Assembly: GCF_008831285.2 (NCBI RefSeq)
Contig: NC_045150.1
Span: forward strand, 62,001-126,000
From: Nymphaea colorata
Lineage: Eukaryota; Streptophyta; Magnoliopsida; Nymphaeales; Nymphaeaceae
Reading direction: 5' to 3'
DNA: 64,000 nucleotides
Position numbers and translations under genes: made by a program. The notes below the pieces were generated by a model. It saw only the letters and a list, made by a program, of their open reading frames with translations, had not been told where the DNA came from and ran no database searches. Positions 33,809 through 44,640 of the stretch are shown here, in pieces (the stretch's first letter is position 1; each line of letters opens with the position of its first letter).

Positions 33809-36800
33809 ATGGAGGAGAATCACCGGTTGATCCAGTGGGGAGTCATCAGACCGCTGCTCGCGATTGTCCAATGGTGGACGTTCAACGTCACCGTTATCAT
33901 CACGAACAAATGGATCTTTCAGGTTCATCTCTTTCGCTTTCTCGTTAACTCTTGTTGTTTTTACTTTATCCGAGTCCTTGGGAAAAAAATCATGATAAAT
34001 CTGAGAAATGGGGAGGTTCTGAAACTTCAAAATCAAAATTGGCATGAATTCTTCTCTTACCCTCCTCCGGTCCTCGATCTCTATCAATGAATTCAACACA
34101 CGTATTCTAGCCATTACACTGACAAACTCGAGTTCTCGACTATAATTCGGTCGCTTTTTCTTAGCAACTTGCAGTTATCATCATCTTCTCACGATCATCT
34201 GTCTTGTACGTTCAATTTCACTTCTAGGATTCTCATCCTGAAAGTAGATAAATAAAAATCAGAAAGAGGGTTGGCAGTAGCGTTTCTATTTGATTGCTTT
34301 TCTTTTTCATTTGCTTGTCTCCTCTGCGTGGGGGAATACTGCATGAAGCAGTGAGCCTTAGACATGTCATCCATCAAATCACAGCAACAGAACTCTAAGC
34401 ATGTCATAACAAACTAGCTCGTACGTTGTATTTGGTCCTATTGGTTGGAAAAAGGAAGCATCCTTTTTCGTGAACGTACCAGTTTGCTTACTCTATCGGC
34501 ATAAAAAGGACGAAGAAGTCGAAGCAAACCGTCTCTTTCCTTCCTAAAAATCACTTTGCTGCTCCCTGTTTGCTTCCCACTTTCCAGCATCTCGTTCTCG
34601 GTTATCGTGTCATTCTTGAAAATTATTCGCTTCTCTGCTTCTGCTTCACGTATCGTCCGTTCTAGCTCATCATGTCATTCTTCAAAGCCTCTGCTTCTAC
34701 TTCACGTATCGCTTCGCATATTTCTTTCATTTGCTGCAATATTGGATGGTACATGAAAATCAGTAGTGGAAGGCTATGATTCTGTGAATTGAGAATAGAG
34801 GGCATCTGTTATACTAAATATCTTTTTTCTAAAAACGTAGAGATCATAGCTGGAAGGACCTGGTTTGAGATTGACGGATCTCGAAAAGTTAATCTGGTTT
34901 GTTTGTCCAGATCCAAGTTAAGGAAGCATCTTCTTTGGTATTAAAACAAGTATAGCATACGTGATAAACTCCAACGCTTTCTCATTTTTCGAGTAGTTGG
35001 CGGTATTTGGCATGACAAGGGAAGGATATTAGCCTATGCACTGTAAAATACTGTTAGCCATTTGACAAAGTGAATGTAAATAGTTGGCCAGTTTTATTTA
35101 TGCTAATGGTTGTGACCTTTTAGTTTATTAGCAACCGGATAAACTAGTGGGAGATGGTTTACAATGCTATGAAATTTAATAAACTGATGTATGTAAAATT
35201 TGTGATTCTGCAACTATGAGCCTGTCTTGATAAATAAAGGTTCTTCATTTTCTCGAGAAGAAAGACATGCTCTTTACACATCGAGCTGCTTTTCTTTCAG
35301 CACTTTTCAGAAGCTTAAGTATTTGTTGTAGGATGTTTATATATTATTTTCCTGGATCTCTAGAGATAATATTAATATTCACGATAAAAAGGTTGTTGGT
35401 TTCTTGTATTACTAGAGCATAGGCATATTTAAATGCTCTTTGTATATGTGTATCTGATACAATCTAGTCTGTGCAGAAATTGGATTTCAAGTTTCCCCTG
35501 TCTGTGTCATGTCTCCATTTTATATGCTCATCCATTGGATCATATTTGGCAATCAAAGTTTTTAAGGTAAAACCTTTAATTGAGATTGAACCTGAAGACC
35601 GTTGGAGAAGGATATTTCCCATGTCGTTCGTCTTCTGCATCAATATAGTGCTGGGAAACATGAGCCTAAGATATATTCCAGTTTCTTTTATGCAGACGAT
35701 TAAGTCATTCACCCCTGCTACTACAGGTTAGTTGAGGTCTCCTATTTCTGTTGTTTTATCTTGGCTTATCATGACTGAGCTCTTTATGTCAATAACATAT
35801 AGATGCTGCATTAAGCAGTTGTACTCCAGTGGCTGGTGTGGAAAAAGTACTTTGACTGGCGAATTTGGTGTTCCTTGGTGCCCATTATTGGGGGCGTTCT
35901 TCTTACTTCTGTTACGGAGCTAAGTTTCAATATGTTTGGATTTTCTGCTGCACTTTTTGGCTGCCTTGCTACATCTACAAAGACAATTTTAGCGGAATCA
36001 TTACTGCATGGCTTTAAATTTGACAGGTGCGTATTTTCTTCTGCAATAATATTTGTCAAGAATTTTGAACTTGCCTGTATCCTTCATGTAGCAGTCCTTT
36101 TTGGGTGTAAAAAGGGCAATGAAGAGGGTTGAGCCTTCCTGATTCTTCTCTTTCTTGCACCTGGAACTGTTGATTGATATGTCAGAAAGAATTATACGTT
36201 CACTGTGTGCCACATGCATATATATATGCGATTGCTGCTCCATCTTTTCTGTTTGTTATTCAATTAACATTTGCATAACGAATGCAGTAAATCCAATCTA
36301 AAGCACTATAATTGACTCATGCACCAAACAAATTTGCAGTAATAAGAATGGAACAAGACAAATAAGTGGATGGAAAAGGATTGGGAAAATTGGCCTCCAC
36401 ATAGGACTGGTCCAATTTCGGACAAATTGGATGCCAGTCTGCCCGTTGACGACATCCATGGTTTTGGCCATTCTCATGTTGCTGGTGCTGCATTCATGTC
36501 TGGCCTTGTGAAGACAAATACAGCTGCCGACATGTCCTTTTCACATAGTTGCCATTTGGAATTTTTACTCAATTCTCTACCTCACACACTTAGATGCAAA
36601 GAGGAAATAGAATTTCTATTGTCATGTTGTACACTAACATGTAATTAAATTTTCACTACTTCCAGCTTGTACATGATCCATAATTCATAGACAAATGTGG
36701 AACCTAAGAGTTTGGCTTATGAAATTTAAATTTACAACAAGTATATCAATTAGCTAAGAAGAACGTGCAAGGCTTTCTGTTAATCCAGTGAATGCTCATA

Positions 36801-37961
36801 ACTAAGCAGCAGAGCAATTTTTACAATCAGGGCTTATGTTTCGTATGTGTTACAGATGTAGCATGAGAAGTTACTGCTGAACATAAGAGTGAAGGATTTC
36901 TGATGCTAGTAATATCATTATCCATCTTCATTGTAATCTAGATAAAATTTCGTGTTTATTCAGGTCCACCTCAACAGATTAACTTTATGATTGGGGATTC
37001 AACCTTTATCTTCCCTATTTCCTTTCTTGATGACCTCCCCAGGAATGAACTCCTGAAAGGTGCCCACAGAGTAACACATATTTGAGTCAAGACATTTACA
37101 TGTTCACAACTGTAGCTTAGTCAGAGATGCTGAAAGTGAAGAAAGCAGGATATAATGAAAGCATTTTAGTGTGCCTCAGTCACCCCACTCTATAAGCATG
37201 AATATGAGCCATTGCCAAAAGTTCTATTTATGATGACATCAAATACCACTCATATGGGCTTCTGAAAGATGTTTTTTCCCTCTTATGGTTCTGGGTTTCC
37301 TGATTCTTGAATTAGTGATAAATTAATAATTACTAAAGATATTCTGCTGGTAGTGTTTGACTCATTAAACTTGAAAATCTGTATCCCAATCATGTGATCA
37401 AGTTCCACTTTAATGCAGCATAAACACGGTATTTTATATGGCACCATTTGCAACCATGATCTTGGCTGTGCCAGCTCTTGTGCTAGAAGGGACAGGTGTT
37501 CTGCAGTGGTTTCAAGTTCATCAAACCATCTTCACCTCGGTGCTGATCATCTTAAGTTCTGGGGTGCTTGCTTTTTGCCTTAATTTCTCCATTTTCTATG
37601 TGATCCATTCAACAACAGCTGTCACATTTAATGTTGCTGGCAATCTTAAGGTGATACTCATTGATATAGCTTTGAAGCAAACTAGCCCTGTGATTTCAGA
37701 TTTCTCTTAAATAATGAGCTAATAATTCTGATCCATTGTTTTCCTTGGCAGGTAGCAGTGGCTGTCATGGTCTCATGGGCGGTCTTTCGAAACCCGATAT
37801 CTGCAATGAATGCTTTAGGATGTGGAATAACACTCTGTGGCTGCACATTCTATGGGTATGTGAGACAGAGACTCTTGCAGCAGCCAGGCACACCTCGATC
37901 TGCTGTCAGTAGAATGGAGATGCTTCCCCTTGTAAATGATAAACTGGATGGCAAGGTTTAG
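33809..37961 (+). CDS. UDP-galactose transporter / GONST5-like nucleotide-sugar transporter
   Basis: Five exons, 33809-33922, 35477-35726, 35819-36026, 37419-37650 and 37752-37961, join in phase into 337 residues, close to the family's ~340. The protein is a triose-phosphate-translocator-type drug/metabolite transporter with about ten hydrophobic segments. It should move nucleotide sugar into the Golgi in exchange for UMP or a similar nucleotide. Landmarks are FNVTVIITNKWIFQ (exon 1), KLDFKFPLSVSC and LRYIPVSFMQTIKSFTPATT (exon 2), the KT motif of the NST-KT group at residues 176-177 (ATSTKTILAES, exon 3), FYVIHSTTAVTFNVAGNLK (exon 4), and a soluble C-tail ending PLVNDKLDGKV (exon 5). Closest known plant proteins are UDP-galactose transporter 1 and GONST5. 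Substrate cannot be told from sequence. The first donor, CAG/GTTCAT, is weak. An AATAAA near 38248 could serve polyadenylation. Confidence 0.94.
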
Positions 37962-38586
37962 TTGGTATACCACTAGATGCATCATGATTCTGGTCTGAAA
38001 CTTTTTCAGTGTAACAATTCATGTAATGATAGTGCTCCTGCTAGTCTTCTTCGGATGTGTCGATAGGGCATCTCTGTAAACTATAGTTGCAGCTGAGGGT
38101 TGCCATTGGCTTTCTGTTTCCTACTTGAAGGAAAAAGATATTTATCATTACAGTTGTTGCTCTTTTCTGTTGGTTTCTCGCAGCTGTAACCAGTTGACAG
38201 ACACTTAGTTGGCACCTTGGATTTTCCGTGCCTTGTGAATTGTTATGAATAAAAGATACAGAAAACAAGATCTAGATAGCTTGCAAATTTGTCACGGGGA
38301 TTTAATATTTAGCACTAGATTTCAGGTATCAAATCATACAGACAATTTCAAGTGCCATTTTCTCCTTGATATTTTGCTGGAATTGATTACCACATTGCTT
38401 TCGATGTAATTAGTGTGGCCACCAGCTGCCAAGCTTCTCCGGAAAGGGATTAGACTAAGATAACAGGATGTACACACCCTTTAACGACCAAAGAATTAGG
38501 GTTAGAAAGTCTTTCCTAGTTTCATTCATGATCTGGGGAGTTCATCATAGTACCTCATAGTGCGATGTTCTTCTTCATATTTACCG

Positions 38587-38920
38587 TTGGATCTCCAATA
38601 TATGATCCGCCTATGATGGGCAATATCTGGAGCAAGCGTTGAAGGTTACAACACAATATAAAATTGTGAACTAATGGTTGCCTTGTATATATACTTCAAA
38701 GGGTGTCGGTGAATGATCGAACATTCTCTGCAGTGAGGATTGTGAACCGAAGTCCTCCTCCAATATGAAAGGACTGCCCTTGTCGAGATAAAATGCTGCT
38801 CATCAATTTTCCTGTATTTCGCTGGCGCATCTGAGTAAGAGGTATGTATATATGCTGGCGTTATATATAGTGGATTCATGCTTTGAGATTTTTCTTTATA
38901 TATATATATAGAGAGAGAGC
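38587..38920 (+). mobile_element. Copia LTR copy (left), diverged
   Basis: Starting at GTTGGATCTCCAATAT, this stretch aligns over more than 300 bases, with gaps, to the sequence at 42300-42680. Shared blocks include GATCCGCC, ATGATGGGCAA, GTGAACCGAAGTCCTCCTC (with changes), AGGACTGCCC and CATCTGAGTAAGAGGTA. The usual TG at the LTR start reads CG here. It is either the 5' LTR of the copia relic to its right or a separate solo LTR. No primer-binding site was recognised after it. Confidence 0.6.
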
Positions 38921-40470
38921 CCATGTTCATAACGAGCTCCACAGTTCGAAGGGATTTACTTCTAGCTTCTTCCTCTTGCTTGTTGTCCAAACCACTATAT
39001 CTGGTTGGAGGATTGACATCTAGCCAAAGAGGCAGCGAGACTGCCATCTTCCGATCGATCATGGACATTGCCAACTGATGGTTGGACGTTCGGATGAGGG
39101 GCAGCATCAGCTGCCACTCACCAACATAACCAGCGTTCCTTTTATAATTACAGAAAAAAGGATACAACAGAGAAAAGAGAATACACATATTTGTTGGACG
39201 TCGACCATGCCATAACGATTGATTTTTCGGTCGCCGGATAGGTGATGGTGGGTCGTCGCATCCTGCTTGAGCACTGCAAGCAATATGAGGAGACAAGAAT
39301 TGGGAGAAGACCAGGATGCCCAAAAATTCAACGCCTTATGGTGGCTGCAACTTGACTTGAAAAGGCATTTTGGACATGCCTTTATTTTTCCAACTCAAAC
39401 AAAAAATGAAGGGCTGTGAACCAACATTGGTTCCTTCTCTGTTTCGTTTTTGTTTTTGCTTTTGTTTTTGTTTTTTTCCTGTTTTTGTTAAAGGGAACGT
39501 TAGTTAGTTCTCTGCCTACGCTCCTCCATAAACAGAACCTCTCCTTGCTATCGAAAGAGCGCATGCTTGTTCCCGCAGCATTTTTTTTTTCTCCATGTCT
39601 ACAAGACTACACCGATGTTTAAGACATCGGATCCCAACTAACCATTATATTCCATTTCGTTTCCTGTTTAAACAAATTAAATACATCTTTTAATCAATAA
39701 TGTCATGCTGTTTTGGTGTACATGTGGTGGCGGTTTACAAATCCTTATATTCTTTTCTTTCTTGATATGCTTGAAATATTTTTTTCTTTATTGATGCATG
39801 AAACTTGATAGTTGCTCATTTAGATTTTTATTGGATCCAATAATATGGATATGTTAGGTTTATGAAATGTATAATGTTTTTTTTTATATCAGATCTGAAT
39901 TCTAGATCTTTTTTTTAATATATCAGTTTTAAGTTATGAAAAGAATATTAGTTTTTTTTTTTTTCAAATCGGAGCATTAGTTCATTTTTCAGATCTGAGT
40001 TCTATTAACCAGATATATTCTTGTTTTTGGATCTGAATATTAAGTTCTATTTTGCATTCAGATCTAAACTCGTGACTATAGTATTTCTGTTTCAGATCTG
40101 AGTTATGATCGAATATTTTTTTTTCCTATTGCCAGTGCATGGCATATGATTGATCTGAAACTAGGGCTTGACTTTTATTTTCCTCAGCTCAAGCTTGACT
40201 CGAGCTGGAGCCGAGTTTCAAAAGTTAGCCCGAATTCGATTCGGTTGACAATGAAGGAACTCAAGCTCAACTTGAGTTGGGCTCATCAACCAAATCATGA
40301 TAGTGGGAGTGAACTATATCTGGGTTAGAGTACAAATGTGGTGCCTCATCAGAGTACGAGAAAAAGATAGCATGCCCTAGATTTGAGATAGAATGTGAAG
40401 TCATAATGGCAATACCATATGACATTGATGTTCCGAAATTTATGTGTGAGACTCTCTGTTATTTAAAAAA
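38921..40470. other. Degraded sequence between the left LTR copy and the copia pol remnant
   Basis: No gag or protease was recognised. A T-rich TTTTTG repeat lies near 39440-39475. A cluster of CAGATCTGA-type motifs recurs at 39892, 39985, 40030, 40060, 40093 and 40150. Positions 40180-40325 carry the dispersed CTCGAGCT-type repeat. Confidence 0.45.
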
Positions 40471-41130
40471 AAAAAAAGAATGGAAGAAAGTAATAGAAGA
40501 GGAGATGAGATCCATGAGCAATAACAAGGTATGAGAACTTGTTGATCTTTCTTCTAGAAGGAAGACTAGTGGGAACATATGAGTTCTCAATGTAAAAAGA
40601 AATGCTAATGGATCTATGAATAGGTTCAAAGCTTGTCTTGTGGCAAAAAGATACACATAGAAAAAGGCATTGACTATGACAAGACTTTTCTCTAGTTGTC
40701 AAGATGATTTCTGTTTGCCTTATATTCATTATTGTTTCATATATGAACACCTGAAACTATGTCAGATGAATGTACGAACAACATTCTATCAACCATAGAT
40801 GCAGAATTTGTAGTGGATCCATAGTGGTGCAAGAGAGTATCCGGTTGAAAAAATATTCAAACATCTTGATATTATGTCAAAAGTGAGTACTATGATTGAC
40901 ATTTATTGTGATAACTAGCCTGTGATTGAATATGTCAATAACCTCAAATTTCTTTGTAAAATCAAGCATATCGACACTAGACGTAAGTACTTGCAAGATG
41001 TTATACAAAAAGGAAAAACGTCAGTAGGTTACATTTTTACTCATGAAATGGTGGTAGAACTTACTAAGCGGATCACTGTTGATGTATTTAAGAAACATGT
41101 AATGTCTATGAGACTTAATAGAATATAAGC
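40470..41130 (+). mobile_element. Ty1/copia reverse transcriptase and RNase H remnants
   Basis: Plus-strand frames at 40475-40690 read EWKKVIEEEMRSMSNNK, then WVLNVKRNANGSMNRFKACL and KGIDYDKTF. This matches the start of the copia reverse transcriptase (W-A-E---L--N-TW, then DG--RYKARLVAKG, DY-ETF). At 40797-41128 the frames give STIDAEFV, then IEYVNNLKFL, KIKHIDTR, then YIFTHEMVVELTKR and FKKHVMSMRL. This is the copia RNase H with its KHIDI-type block and 3' end. Several stops are present, and most of the reverse transcriptase core between the two parts, including the YVDD site, is missing. It cannot encode a working polyprotein. Confidence 0.87.
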
Positions 41131-42284
41131 ATTAATTAAAGTATGTAAATCTCATAATTGAATTCTTTTATGTTGTATGTTTATATGTAAATATGCTGCC
41201 AGGTCTAGATTGTTTTCTCATACAAAACGGTTGTCTCAGGCACTGAGTGAGAAGTGAGATGAGATTGTCAAAATCTAAGAACAATTTAGAAAGTGATAGG
41301 TTTTGTGGATTTCAAGTGTCAGTGAACTAAAATGGGTTGAGTGAAAAATGATATAAAATGCTAACATTTTATACAAGTTTTATTTCATCATTAGCTTGAT
41401 TGGATCAATATGAAGTCTTACATTATGAAATTAAATGACCAACATGATTTCTTAAGATCATATAGACCTGAAAACCAGGTCTAAGGGCTCCATTATCTTA
41501 GTAGGACTAAGAATAGTATGATTGAAAACTCTAATAAACCATCTACAGAGTGTTGGTTTTTTTACTGATCTGTACAACAATTTTTTTGGCCTGCCTAAAC
41601 TTGTAATGGCGAGTTGTTGTTATTGTAATACATGGGACATACCACATATGTTGTACTAAACAAGTCAACTAAGTCTGGAAATGAATGATGATCCATACCA
41701 CTTCATTATGTGAGTCCCTTAAGATACATGATTTATATCCTTGGATGTATCTTATTTTTGATGCCCTCATGAACTATTGATTGTATTTGAAGATGATGGA
41801 CTAGTGTTGATGCTCTAGTATGTTGTCCTAATGCCAAGTGGTTCGGTTGAATGGGGTGTATCTAGGAAAGAAGCTAGTTTTGATCAACGAATATATGTAG
41901 AAGAGAAAGATCATTTGTCATTACATGTACTTATATCTACTGCCAACAAATAGGATTGCCAAGTGAAAGACATGATTAGTTAGTAAATACAACATATAGT
42001 GGGTGGCCTCAATTTAACACATTCAGTATGACAAAGTGATAAAGGATGGAATGTGTTGAGACTAGTCTAGATAAGCTTTGATCTAGGGCACAACGAGCAT
42101 GTTTGTGCAACTGAATGCACAAATTTTCTTTCTTTGCAGGTTGAGCCGCTACGTCACACTAACCAGTGCACAGTTAGTTAATTTTTGGTTAGTGCTCATA
42201 GGTCTCACAATCTGATCACCAATATGATAGATGAGAATGTGTGGCCAAACATTTGAAAACTTTTACTGACTTTCTACCCATAAT
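41131..42284. other. Noncoding 3' internal region of the copia relic
   Basis: No coding segment was recognised between the RNase H remnant and the polypurine tract. A long untranslated 3' stretch is plausible for a copia element, but insertions cannot be excluded. Confidence 0.4.
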
Positions 42285-42472
42285 GTGTGAGTGGGAGAAT
42301 GTTGGATCTCCAATATTTGGATCCGCCCATGATGGGCAAGGTCTAGAGCAAGGTGTTAAACGTTGTAACACACTATCAAAATTTAAATTTATAGTTGCCT
42401 CATGATTTTCCTATCGAATGACAATGGAAAACCCAAGAGACACAAGGACGAGTAAGCACACAGTTCAAAATG

Positions 42473-42506
<34 letters not shown>

Positions 42507-42690
42507 AAATCAAACATTATTTGCGGTGAGAATTGTGAACCAAAGTCCTCCTCGAACGTGAGAGGACTGCCCTCGTCGAGCTACAATGCTATTTATCAAA
42601 TTTCTCATCTTCCATGGCACATCTGAGTAAGAGGTACGTATCCTGGCCTTGAATATAGTTGATTCATGCTATGTGGTTTACACACACACA
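42285..42690 (+). mobile_element. Copia polypurine tract and 3' LTR
   Basis: GAGTGGGAGAA immediately precedes TGTTGGATCTCC at 42300. This is the characteristic junction of polypurine tract and LTR start in plant copia elements. The LTR includes CACA repeats (42473-42497) and aligns with the left LTR copy until about 42680. Its right end is not clear because the sequence merges into gypsy-like sequence. Confidence 0.68.
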
Positions 42691-43129
42691 TATATGTACA
42701 TACACACACATCCAAGAAAGATTTATAATGTATACTCCCAAGTGTTCATCAATTCTCCTTCCTTAATAAACACATTGTCCTCAAGGAGTGAGCATGGGAA
42801 AACACTATCGGATTTTAGAAGAGTCATTCCTTAGTACGTGCCACATGTTCTGTATCTTGCCGTTCAATTTAGCCATTGTATGATGGATTGGCCCTTTCTT
42901 TGAACTGATCTCTATGGCGTGATGCGAGATGGAATGATAGCTCCTTGGGATGTGGGATGGGAGAGGAGTAGGTGGAGTGTTTGTAATGTTTTGGAATAAT
43001 GAGGCTTTAATGTAGATACATAAAAAACTAGATGCACAATGGAGTCTTTGCGAAATTGAAGCTCGCATGTGACCTTACCGATCCTTTAGAGGATAAAATA
43101 AAGGCTTGAATACCTTACAAAGTTGTTTG

Positions 43130-43283
43130 GCATTAGGAATAAAGTGTGAATGTTCCACGAATCTGCCTTGAATTTAAGGTAGATTCATAGAACATCTGAA
43201 CAATTGTCTCATAAATCTACTTTAATTTTGTGGTAGAATCATGAAACACTCATATGTTGTTACTAATGCCAAATGACCCCAAC
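43130..43283. mobile_element. Short MITE-like element (about 154 bp)
   Basis: The left end TTTGGCATTAG and right end CTAATGCCAAATGACCCC are inverted copies (TTTGGCATTAG is exact in both). Inside, two direct copies of an ATTCATAGAACAT or AATCATGAAACA type motif appear. The ends resemble those of small hAT-like elements. It lies inside the gypsy relic and so inserted later. Confidence 0.65.
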
Positions 43284-44094
43284 AGTAAACTAATTTAGCA
43301 GTTTTTTTTGTTGAGTCTTGCCGCTAAGAAAATTCTTTAAGTACACTCATATCCATGCACCCTTATTGTGCTGCCGAACCATTTGATTTGAAGCTGCTAC
43401 TAGTCTTGTCTTAATCACATCTAGTACTTTCTCAGGACTTAAAAGTTGAATATGGTTACTTCATCTAATTGGTCAGCTTGAGGACATGGAGAAGAATTGC
43501 TGTAGACCAATTTGAAGGGGGACAGTCTAGTGGCTGAGTTGGAAGGGATATTATGGGCAAACTCCACTCAAGATAAGTATTTTTTCCAATTACATGGTTT
43601 AAAGTTATGCACAGACGCATATCAAATAAGTCTCTACAAAACATTATTGACAACTTCCATTTGGCCGTCTATTTGCATATGATGGGCTGTACTTAGCTAG
43701 AGCTTGGACCCTTGCAAGGCAAAGTAGTTTTAAAAGAGTGAGTGACTTAGAATATTGAATCACAATCACTAACAGTCTATCAAGGCATACTGTGGAGAAT
43801 GATCACACTCTTGAAACTCGTTTACCACTTCCTTGGCTAAGAATGGATTTGGAAAGTCTATCAATAGCCAACAATATTACTGATTTTCTTTTTTCAGGAC
43901 AGCCCTTTTATAAAATCCATGGACATGTCTTTCTAAATGTGTGTAGAGATTGAAAGTGGTTGTAAGAGACCCATTGAATGAGGCATCTCATGTTTGTGCC
44001 TTTGACGTACTTGACAAGCTCTTATATATTCACAGACATTTCTTTTCATGCTTGGCCAGTAAAAAGTACAGCTAATATTTCTAGAGGTCCCTTC

Positions 44095-44514
44095 AACACT
44101 TTGATGCTCTGCCACCAATGCATTGTGTAAGTGCACTAGCAATTCGGCAATCAGATTTGAGTTTGCCACAATAGTTATACCATTTTGAAAATATCTACGA
44201 CCTCTTTCTATTGTATATGTAAGTTCCAACCTGATTGATGGCAAGATCCTTTCTAATTTCTTGGACAGTTTAGGATGACCTATGTTCTTTTTTAATTGAT
44301 TCTCAGCACCTTGATGGTCTGCCACTAATGAATTGTGCAAGTGCACTAGCAATTAGGCAATCAGGTTTGAGTTTGCTACAATGGTTATACCATTTTGAAA
44401 ATATCAGCACGACTCCTTTCAATTGTATCTGTAAGTTTCGGCCTGATTGCTGACCAGGTCCTTTCTAATTTCATAGATAGTCTTTTTTCTAATTGATTCT
44501 TAAAGATTAGCTAT
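44095..44514. repeat. 210-bp tandem duplication inside the gypsy relic
   Basis: The sequence GTGCACTAGCAATT occurs at 44131 and again at 44341. The sequence on both sides continues to match (CAATCAG-TTTGAGTTTGC, TGGTTATACCATTTTGAAAATATC) at a constant 210-base offset. Read on the minus strand, it duplicates the histidine-containing LLVHLHN block. Confidence 0.85.
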
Positions 44515-44640
44515 AAGATGAAATATAAAATTACATGGTTTAAATGCTTCTGAATCTTTAGGCTTCAATTTCAAGGTAGTCCATCGACTATCATATTTTC
44601 TGCTCCTCTCTTGTAGAAGAGCTTGAACTCATAGTTAATC

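Larger units (their letters stand above)
42730..44640 (-). mobile_element. Ty3/gypsy integrase region, degraded
   Basis: On the minus strand the frame across 44352-43933 contains NSNLIAELLVHLHNALVAEH, then FYWPSMKRNVCEYIRAC and GLLQPLSI. This matches the gypsy integrase zinc-binding region (HDS--GGH, FYWPGMK--V--YV--C--CQ, GLLQPL). Downstream, minus-strand frames near 43650-43500 fit the later integrase core around the W-WL-WAE-YNT block. Multiple stops break it. A 210-bp internal duplication affects the zinc-binding region. A small MITE-like element lies within it at 43130-43283. The element lies in the opposite orientation to the adjacent copia relic. Confidence 0.78.

Noticed and set aside
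33575-34114. A 179-codon minus-strand open frame
   Set aside because: It lies antisense to the transporter leader and first exon. Its Arg/Thr/Pro runs come from the GA and GTT repeats of the leader, and no domain is recognisable.
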